Shown piece after piece: positions 1-4,614 of a DNA stretch of 7,190 nucleotides. Position 1 is the first letter of the stretch. Each line of letters starts with the position of its first letter. The translations under genes and the position numbers were made by a program. Below the pieces are notes generated by a model. That model was not told the origin of the DNA. It saw nothing but the letters and a program-made list of their open reading frames with translations, and did not search any database. The stretch lies in the NCBI GenBank assembly GCA_947253615.1, contig CAMYAA010000040.1:1-7190 (forward strand), given 5' to 3'. This DNA is from an uncultured Sutterellaceae bacterium (GTDB lineage Bacteria; Pseudomonadota; Gammaproteobacteria; Burkholderiales; Burkholderiaceae_F).

Positions 1-1277
1 TCCATATCGAGTCGACTTAAACGACGATTTAAGTCGGCCAAACGACGCTCGAGTTCGGCATGGTGATTCTTGGCTTCAATACTCGCGTGATTAGCGCGTT
101 CCCCTCGTTGGCGTTGCGCCTCATAGGAGTCTTGGGCTTTCTCTAATGCCTCTTCTTTTTCAAAGAGCGTTTCAGCATAGGCCTCGGCCTCATCCTGTAA
201 CCCCTCAAGCGCATCATTGAGTGCTCGACACTGGGTTTCAAGCCCGGCGAGTTTAGCCTCGATATCGTTAAATTCTTGGGTTTTCTGTTCAATCGCACTT
301 TGCGTTTCTTTGATCACCGTTTCACTTTCAGCGCGCTGATCAATAATGCGTTTACGCTCCCCTTCAAAGAGGGTTAAGTGGCGTTCCGCTTCACGCAATT
401 GCGCTTGGGCTTGCCCCGCGGCCGTCTGTGCGGCTTCGCGCTCGGCTTTTAACGTGGGGAGCTGCTGCTCGTGCTCTTGAATCAAACGATGCTTTTGGGC
501 GAGTTGCGCCTCAATTTCGGCAATTTCGGATTCAAGTTTATTGAGACTCTTACGGACGTCTTCGTACTGTAAGAAGTACCAGAGCGATTCGGTTTCTAAG
601 CGTTCTTTATTTAAGCGTTGCCACTCCAGGGCCACGGCCGCTTCGGCCTCCAGGCGCACGAGTTCTTCCTCTTTCACGTGCTGCAAATCTTGCGCACGTT
701 CGAGGTTTTGGCGCGTGGAGGCTAAGAGGTTTTCCGTTTCGTGACGACGTTCACGATAGAGGGAGACGCCGGCGGCTTCTTCGAGGTACTGACGGAGTTC
801 TTCCGGACGCGCTTTCACAAAGCTTGCGATCATCCCTTGAGAGATGATGGCGTAGGAGCGAGGTCCCAAGCCCGTGCCCAAAAAGATTTCCTGCACATCA
901 CGACGACGCACGACTTGACCATTAATAAAGTAAGTCGATTGACCTTCGCCCATGACTTGGCGCTTAACGGAAATTTCCGCATAGCTCGCCCAAGGGCCCT
1001 TTAAGGTACCGTCTTCATTGGTAAGGGTGAGTTCGACACTCGCGCGCCCCATGGGCTTGCGCCCCGAACTCCCTGCGAAGATAAGCTCCTTCATGGAGCT
1101 TGAGCCGCGCAATTCCGCGACTCGCGCCTCGCCCAAGACCCAGCGGACCGCATCGATGATATTGGATTTGCCGCACCCATTAGGGCCGACAATCCCGACG
1201 ACGGGTTCGTCGAGTTCAATAAGGACCGGATCTGCAAAACTTTTAAAGCCTGCGATCTTGATCTGACGAAGACGCAA
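1..1277 (-). CDS. smc: Chromosome segregation protein SMC, N-terminal part (3' end outside window)
   Basis: The 425 visible codons encode the head and first coiled-coil arm of an SMC ATPase, which with ScpA/ScpB condenses and segregates the chromosome. The protein opens with RLRQIKIAGFKSF, the usual SMC start. Walker A is GPNGCGKSN at residues 31-39, followed by IIDAVRWVLGE. The N-terminal head continues through YFINGQVVRRRD, IFLGTGLGPRSYAIISQGMI and ARPEELRQYLEEAAGVSLYRERR (about residues 120-178). These blocks are very typical of proteobacterial SMC. From about residue 180 to the window edge the sequence is Glu/Gln/Ala/Leu/Arg-rich heptad-like coiled coil. The hinge, second arm and C-terminal head (signature, Walker B) lie beyond position 1. 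The chosen start is TTG at 1277, because it precedes the conserved N terminus and has GGGAG six bases upstream; no in-frame ATG fits. It is divergent from prmB. The ORF is intact, with no frameshift seen. Confidence 0.96.
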   Translation of the reverse strand, partial: MRLRQIKIAGFKSFADPVLIELDEPVVGIVGPNGCGKSNIIDAVRWVLGEARVAELRGSSSMKELIFAGSSGRKPMGRASVELTLTNEDGTLKGPWASYAEISVKRQVMGEGQSTYFINGQVVRRRDVQEIFLGTGLGPRSYAIISQGMIASFVKARPEELRQYLEEAAGVSLYRERRHETENLLASTRQNLERAQDLQHVKEEELVRLEAEAAVALEWQRLNKERLETESLWYFLQYEDVRKSLNKLESEIAEIEAQLAQKHRLIQEHEQQLPTLKAEREAAQTAAGQAQAQLREAERHLTLFEGERKRIIDQRAESETVIKETQSAIEQKTQEFNDIEAKLAGLETQCRALNDALEGLQDEAEAYAETLFEKEEALEKAQDSYEAQRQRGERANHASIEAKNHHAELERRLADLNRRLSRLDM

Positions 1278-1283
1278 AATACA

Positions 1284-1288
1284 CTCCC
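1284..1288 (-). promoter_or_regulatory. Shine-Dalgarno site that fixes the TTG start of smc
   Basis: On the minus strand GGGAG is followed by a 6-base spacer and then TTG (1277-1275). The nearby GTG on this strand is out of frame with the SMC protein, so the TTG is the only start that joins a good ribosome binding site to the conserved SMC N terminus. Confidence 0.75.
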
Positions 1289-1321
1289 AATGCGGGCGAA
1301 ACCCTTAGATACACAAGATAG

Positions 1322-1351
1322 ACAATAGGCTAGAAGAACGCCCAAACTCAA
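1322..1351 (-). promoter_or_regulatory. Candidate sigma-70 promoter for smc
   Basis: Read on the minus strand there is a -35-like TTGAGT (1351-1346), an 18-base spacer and a -10-like TATTGT (1327-1322). Transcription would start near 1315 and give a leader of roughly 40 bases before the TTG start. Both boxes match consensus only partly. A better -10 alone, TACAAT at 1362-1357, lies just upstream but has no good -35 at 16-18 bases. One of the two probably drives smc; the sequence alone does not decide which. Confidence 0.35.
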
Positions 1352-1384
1352 CGAGTATTGTACCGAAATCTCACTGGGTTGATA

Positions 1385-1396
1385 GCAATGCATTGC
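1385..1396. repeat. Perfect 12-bp palindrome in the smc-prmB divergent promoter region
   Basis: GCAATGCATTGC is a perfect palindrome without a spacer. It lies about 35 bases upstream of the prmB -10 box and upstream of both candidate smc promoters. The position would suit an operator read by a dimeric regulator acting on either gene. A chance palindrome is also possible, and no second copy was noticed nearby. Confidence 0.35.
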
Positions 1397-1407
1397 CCTT
1401 CAAACCA

Positions 1408-1436
1408 ACCGTTTCCACAAAGCCTTGGGTTATAAT
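1408..1436 (+). promoter_or_regulatory. Likely promoter of prmB (consensus TATAAT, weak -35)
   Basis: A perfect TATAAT lies at 1431-1436. No TTGACA-like -35 stands at the right distance: the bases 17 upstream read ACCGTT. There is also no TG extended -10. Transcription would start near 1443, giving a leader of about 75 bases before the ATG at 1517. The perfect -10 in a divergent intergenic region makes the call reasonable, but the poor -35 suggests either an activator or modest strength. Confidence 0.5.
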
Positions 1437-1507
1437 GATGCACCTTAAAAATTTTAACTGTCGTGCTTCATCCTCTGAATGAAGCCACACACCCTCTTTG
1501 CCTATCT

Positions 1508-1512
1508 GGAGA
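1508..1512 (+). promoter_or_regulatory. Shine-Dalgarno site that selects the prmB start
   Basis: GGAGA stands four bases before ATG 1517. It decides against the in-frame GTG at 1463, which would add 18 residues, has no such site, and whose extra residues do not resemble the PrmB N terminus. Confidence 0.7.
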
Positions 1513-1516
1513 CGCC

Positions 1517-2443
1517 ATGTACGAAATCGCGCCGCTTCTTGACGATCCCATCCACAACCTTAAAACCGTTCGCGATTTATTTCGCTGGGCGATTACGGAA
1601 ATGGAGGCTGCCGAACTGAGCTATGGTCATGGTTCTCCGAGCGCCTGGGATGAAGCCACGTTCTTAATTTGCCGCGGGTTGAAGTTACCCTTCGAGCATT
1701 TCGAAACGTTTTACGATGCCAATTTAACGCACAACGAATTAACCCGTTTAGTGCATTTAATTGACCGTCGTGTGCACAATAAAACCCCGTCAGCCTATTT
1801 ACTTCGTGAAGCGTGGTTAACGGGTCACAGTTTTTACATTGATGAACGTGCGTTAATTCCGCGTTCCTTTATTGCTGAGCTTTTAGAAGAGGATCTCGCC
1901 CCCTGGGTGATGGATCCCTACGAAGTCAATTCGGTCTTAGACCTTTGCACGGGCTCGGGTTGCTTAGCCATTTTGGCCCAAGGAACGTTCCCGAACGCGC
2001 AAGTGACGGGCGCTGATATTTCTGAAGACGCCTTAGAAGTGGCGAAGATCAATCGCAAAGACTACGGCATGGACGAAACGCTTGAACTCGTTCAAGGGGA
2101 CTTATTTGAAAATCTTCAGGGTCGTCGTTTCGACTTGATTATTTCCAATCCGCCCTATGTCACGGAAGAAAGCATGCAAGCCCTGCCGGCGGAATATCGT
2201 CATGAACCGGCCTTAGCGTTAGGCGCAGGGATTGATGGGATGGATGTGATTCGTCGCATGTTACCTGAAGCGCGTCATCACTTAAACGACGGTGGGATGC
2301 TCATTGTGGAATTGGGTGACAATGCTCAATTCTGTGAAGCCCTCTTCCCTGAATTACCGTTTACGTGGTTGAGCACCTCGGGCGGGGATGATCAAGTCTT
2401 CATGGTCACCAAAGAAGACTTGGACGAATACTTTGGGGAATAA
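1517..2443 (+). CDS. prmB: Ribosomal protein L3 N5-glutamine methyltransferase PrmB
   Basis: PrmB transfers a methyl group from S-adenosylmethionine to the side-chain amide of one glutamine in ribosomal protein L3, during 50S assembly in the cytoplasm. The protein is 308 residues, the usual family size (the E. coli enzyme is about 310). The N-terminal helical domain has the family pattern VRDLFRWAITEME, then YGHGSPSAWDEA. IPRSFIAELLEE (about residues 112-123) is the segment before the Rossmann fold. SAM-binding motif I is VLDLCTGSGCLAI (140-152). The catalytic, glutamine-binding NPPY is at 211-214, followed by VTEESMQALPAEYRHEPALAL, which in PrmB/PrmC enzymes lines the active site. HemK/PrmC was considered, but the N-terminal domain is clearly PrmB-like. 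It has its own promoter and terminator. In betaproteobacteria prmB often sits near a yheS-like ABC-F gene, as here. No missing residue or frameshift is seen. Confidence 0.95.
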   Translation: MYEIAPLLDDPIHNLKTVRDLFRWAITEMEAAELSYGHGSPSAWDEATFLICRGLKLPFEHFETFYDANLTHNELTRLVHLIDRRVHNKTPSAYLLREAWLTGHSFYIDERALIPRSFIAELLEEDLAPWVMDPYEVNSVLDLCTGSGCLAILAQGTFPNAQVTGADISEDALEVAKINRKDYGMDETLELVQGDLFENLQGRRFDLIISNPPYVTEESMQALPAEYRHEPALALGAGIDGMDVIRRMLPEARHHLNDGGMLIVELGDNAQFCEALFPELPFTWLSTSGGDDQVFMVTKEDLDEYFGE

Positions 2444-2476
2444 CGCCCACTAAAAGGGTTTTCTCCCAAAGCATCC

Positions 2477-2513
2477 AAAGAGAGGGGACTCCATTGGCCC
2501 CCTTTCTTTTTTT
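2477..2513 (+). terminator. Intrinsic terminator of prmB
   Basis: The left arm AAAGAGAGGGG (2477-2487) pairs with CCCCTTTCTTT (2499-2509) over 11 base pairs, with one G-U pair and an 11-base loop. The right arm runs directly into a T tract ending at 2513. It lies 34 bases after the prmB stop and separates prmB from yheS. Confidence 0.8.
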
Positions 2514-2573
2514 CCTTTCGCCCTTTTTGAATTTTCGACTTTTTTAAAACCAACGTATTTTTCGCCTCATCAA
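2514..2573 (+). promoter_or_regulatory. T-rich leader and probable promoter region of yheS, without Shine-Dalgarno site
   Basis: The 60 bases between the prmB terminator and ATG 2574 are strongly T-rich. A TTGAAT at 2527-2532 could be a -35, but no good -10 follows at 16-18 bases (CGTATT at 2554-2559 is 21 bases away). The 15 bases before the ATG (TTTTTCGCCTCATCAA and neighbours) hold no purine-rich ribosome binding site. A pyrimidine-rich leader of this type may be handled by ribosomal protein S1 or be nearly leaderless; that is inference. Confidence 0.4.
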
Positions 2574-4490
2574 ATGCTTCGCTTAACCGGTTTGAAACTT
2601 GCCCGAGGAACTCGGGTGCTTTACGACAATGTCAATCTTTTAGCCTCGCCCAATGAACGTATTGGGTTAGTGGGTGCGAATGGCTGTGGTAAATCAACCC
2701 TCTTTGCGGCCATTTTGGGCGAATTAAGTCCTGAAGCGGGCGAATTAGAAACTCCAAACCTTGAGCGTGTCTCTCACGTGGCACAGAGCTTTACCGAGCT
2801 CGATAAAAACGTGATTGATACCGTGATGGCCGGTCATGCCCCGTGGGTGAAGGCCAAAGCGCTCGTGACGCAATTGGAAAGCGACCCTGCGGCCGATCCA
2901 ATGCGTTTAGCGCAAGCGCATGCCAATTTAGCGGAACTCAATGAACCCGCCATTGAAGCCCAAGCGAAAAACGTGTTGATGGGGTTGGGTTTTAAAGAAG
3001 AGGATTTTACGCGCACGGTCCGCGATTTCTCGGGCGGGTGGCGCAATCGTATTGCGCTTGCGCGAGCACTTTTGAGTCCGGCGGAACTTTTACTGCTCGA
3101 CGAACCGACGAACCACTTAGACATTGACTCCTTGATTTGGTTAGAAAACTGGCTCAAGGGGGTACGTGCGACGATGGTGATTATCAGTCACGACCGTGAA
3201 TTCTTAGATCGTGTGGTTGGGACGATTTGGTCGGTTGAGGACGAAACGATTAATCGCTATTCGGGGAACTATTCGCACTTTGAAGCGCAGCGCATTGAGA
3301 AGTTACGTTTACAAGACGCTCAAGCCAAAGCCTACGAAGCCAAGGCCAAGCATTTAACGAGCTTTGTGGAACGCTTCCGTGCGAAGGCTACCAAAGCCCG
3401 TCAGGCGCAATCGCGCTTAAAGATGTTAGAAAAGCTCACGGCGGTTGAGCCCGTGCGTGCCAAACGCGAATGGCGTTTTGCATTCGCAACGCCAGAGCGT
3501 CTTCCTGAGCATTTAATCGACACGGATCAAATGGCGTTAGGCTATGGCGAGACGGTGGTTTTACGCGATGTCACCCTCTCCATTCGCTCGGGTGAGCGCA
3601 TTGGGGTTCTCGGGGTGAACGGCGCAGGTAAGTCCACGTTAGTGAAAGGGTTAGTGGGTGAATTAAAGCCCTTAGCCGGGAGCATTCGTGATGGGCAAGG
3701 TCTGTCGATTGGGTACTTTGCGCAGCATCAGCTCGATCAACTGCGTAAGGACGAAACGCCCTTAGAGCACTTACGTCGCTTGGCGCCCGATACGCGTGAG
3801 CAGGAGTTGCGTGATTACTTAGGGACCTATAAATTTTCGGGGGACTTTGCCACGAGTTTAGTGGGTCCCATGTCCGGGGGTGAAAAAGCCCGCTTAGCCT
3901 TAGCGCTTTTAGCGTGGGCCAAGCCGAACTTATTGGTATTGGACGAACCGACCAACCATTTAGACATGGAAACCCGTGAGGCGTTAACCATTGCGTTATC
4001 GACCTTTGAAGGGGCGGTATTGATTGTCTCGCATGATCGTCATTTATTACGTGCGGCGACGGAACAATTAATTTTGGTACACGATGGGGTTGTTCAGCCC
4101 TATGACGGGGACTTGGATGACTATGCCGAGTTGGTCTTAGCGCATCGTCGTGAGATACAGCAGCTCGACAAAGCCCAAAAAGAAAAAGATGCCGAACCCT
4201 CGATCAATAAGAAAGAAGCGCGTCGATTAGAAGCGCAAGAGCGTCAGCGTATTGCGCAACTCAAGAAGCCGCTCTTAAAGCAATTAGCCGAGGTGGAAAA
4301 AGCGTTAAGCCAAGCGCAAGACACCCTCAAAACCTTGGACGAGCGTTTAGCCGATCCCCTCTTTTACACCGAAGCGAGTGCACAAGAACAAGCGGACGTG
4401 GCCAAAAACCATGGGGAAGTAAAGGCGCAATTAGAAGCGTTAGAGATGCAATGGTTAGAGATTAACGAAGCCCTTAAGGCCATTGTTTAA
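2574..4490 (+). CDS. yheS: ABC-F family ATPase, YheS-like translation factor
   Basis: This is a soluble twin ABC ATPase with no membrane segments. ABC-F proteins bind the ribosomal E site and help stalled or slowed peptidyl transfer; the YheS branch has been linked to relief of nascent-chain stalling. At 638 residues it matches E. coli YheS (637) and keeps its N terminus (LRLTGLKLARGTRVLYDN). Domain 1 has Walker A GANGCGKST (34-42), signature FSGGW (152-156), Walker B LLLLDEPTNHLD (172-183, catalytic E177) and H-loop H206. The inter-domain linker holds FVERFRAKATKARQAQSR (264-281), the ABC-F hallmark that reaches towards the peptidyl-transferase centre. Domain 2 has GVNGAGKST (347-355), signature MSGGEKARL (433-441), LLVLDEPTNHLD (453-464, E458) and H487. 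A charged coiled coil (about 525-635) forms the C terminus. Both ATP sites look active. Uup or EttA is less likely, given the start, linker and length. No Shine-Dalgarno site precedes the ATG, but the family alignment supports this start. Confidence 0.93.
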   Translation: MLRLTGLKLARGTRVLYDNVNLLASPNERIGLVGANGCGKSTLFAAILGELSPEAGELETPNLERVSHVAQSFTELDKNVIDTVMAGHAPWVKAKALVTQLESDPAADPMRLAQAHANLAELNEPAIEAQAKNVLMGLGFKEEDFTRTVRDFSGGWRNRIALARALLSPAELLLLDEPTNHLDIDSLIWLENWLKGVRATMVIISHDREFLDRVVGTIWSVEDETINRYSGNYSHFEAQRIEKLRLQDAQAKAYEAKAKHLTSFVERFRAKATKARQAQSRLKMLEKLTAVEPVRAKREWRFAFATPERLPEHLIDTDQMALGYGETVVLRDVTLSIRSGERIGVLGVNGAGKSTLVKGLVGELKPLAGSIRDGQGLSIGYFAQHQLDQLRKDETPLEHLRRLAPDTREQELRDYLGTYKFSGDFATSLVGPMSGGEKARLALALLAWAKPNLLVLDEPTNHLDMETREALTIALSTFEGAVLIVSHDRHLLRAATEQLILVHDGVVQPYDGDLDDYAELVLAHRREIQQLDKAQKEKDAEPSINKKEARRLEAQERQRIAQLKKPLLKQLAEVEKALSQAQDTLKTLDERLADPLFYTEASAQEQADVAKNHGEVKAQLEALEMQWLEINEALKAIV

Positions 4491-4512
4491 TCTGAGCCCT
4501 TTCGGAAGAATA

Positions 4513-4553
4513 AAGGCCTCGGTGAAGAGATTCACCCAGGCCTTACTTTTTTT
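4513..4553 (+). terminator. Strong intrinsic terminator of yheS, possibly also serving the convergent autotransporter
   Basis: AAGGCCT (4513-4519) pairs with AGGCCTT (4538-4544), and GGTGAA (4521-4526) with TTCACC (4531-4536). One C-C mismatch separates the two helices and the loop is GAGA (4527-4530). Seven T follow at 4547-4553. It starts 23 bases after the yheS stop. Read on the other strand the same hairpin is followed by TATTCTT, a poor but T-containing tail, so partial use by the minus-strand gene is possible. Confidence 0.9.
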
Positions 4554-4564
4554 GCCCATAAAGG

Positions 4565-4596
4565 TTGGGAGAGCATCGTTAAAAACACTCTCCCAA
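4565..4596 (-). repeat. Perfect 9-bp inverted repeat just after the autotransporter stop
   Basis: TTGGGAGAG (4565-4573) and CTCTCCCAA (4588-4596) are perfect inverted copies around a 14-base A/T-rich loop. For the minus-strand autotransporter the hairpin begins 19 bases after the stop codon. No T tract follows it on that strand, so it is not a classical intrinsic terminator. It may be a 3'-end stabilising hairpin, with real termination at the following 4513-4553 hairpin or by Rho. Confidence 0.55.
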
Positions 4597-4614
4597 AGGC
4601 AGGACCTTCTACGC

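Noticed and set aside
541..1266. Three plus-strand open frames opposite smc
   Set aside because: The minus strand encodes conserved SMC sequence with Walker A throughout; these frames have Ser/Arg-rich, unrecognisable translations.
1091..1393. Minus-strand open frame crossing the smc start
   Set aside because: It overlaps smc in another frame, runs through the promoter region and resembles no known protein.
1463..1516. Upstream in-frame GTG start for prmB
   Set aside because: It has no ribosome site, and the added 18 residues do not fit the family N terminus; ATG 1517 has GGAGA at the right distance.
2507..2513. T-runs (also 4547-4553) as phase-variable homopolymer tracts
   Set aside because: Both are intergenic tails of terminator hairpins, not within a coding region or promoter spacer.
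2834..3157. Minus-strand open frame inside yheS
   Set aside because: It is antisense to the first ATPase domain and is explained by codon structure of the real gene.
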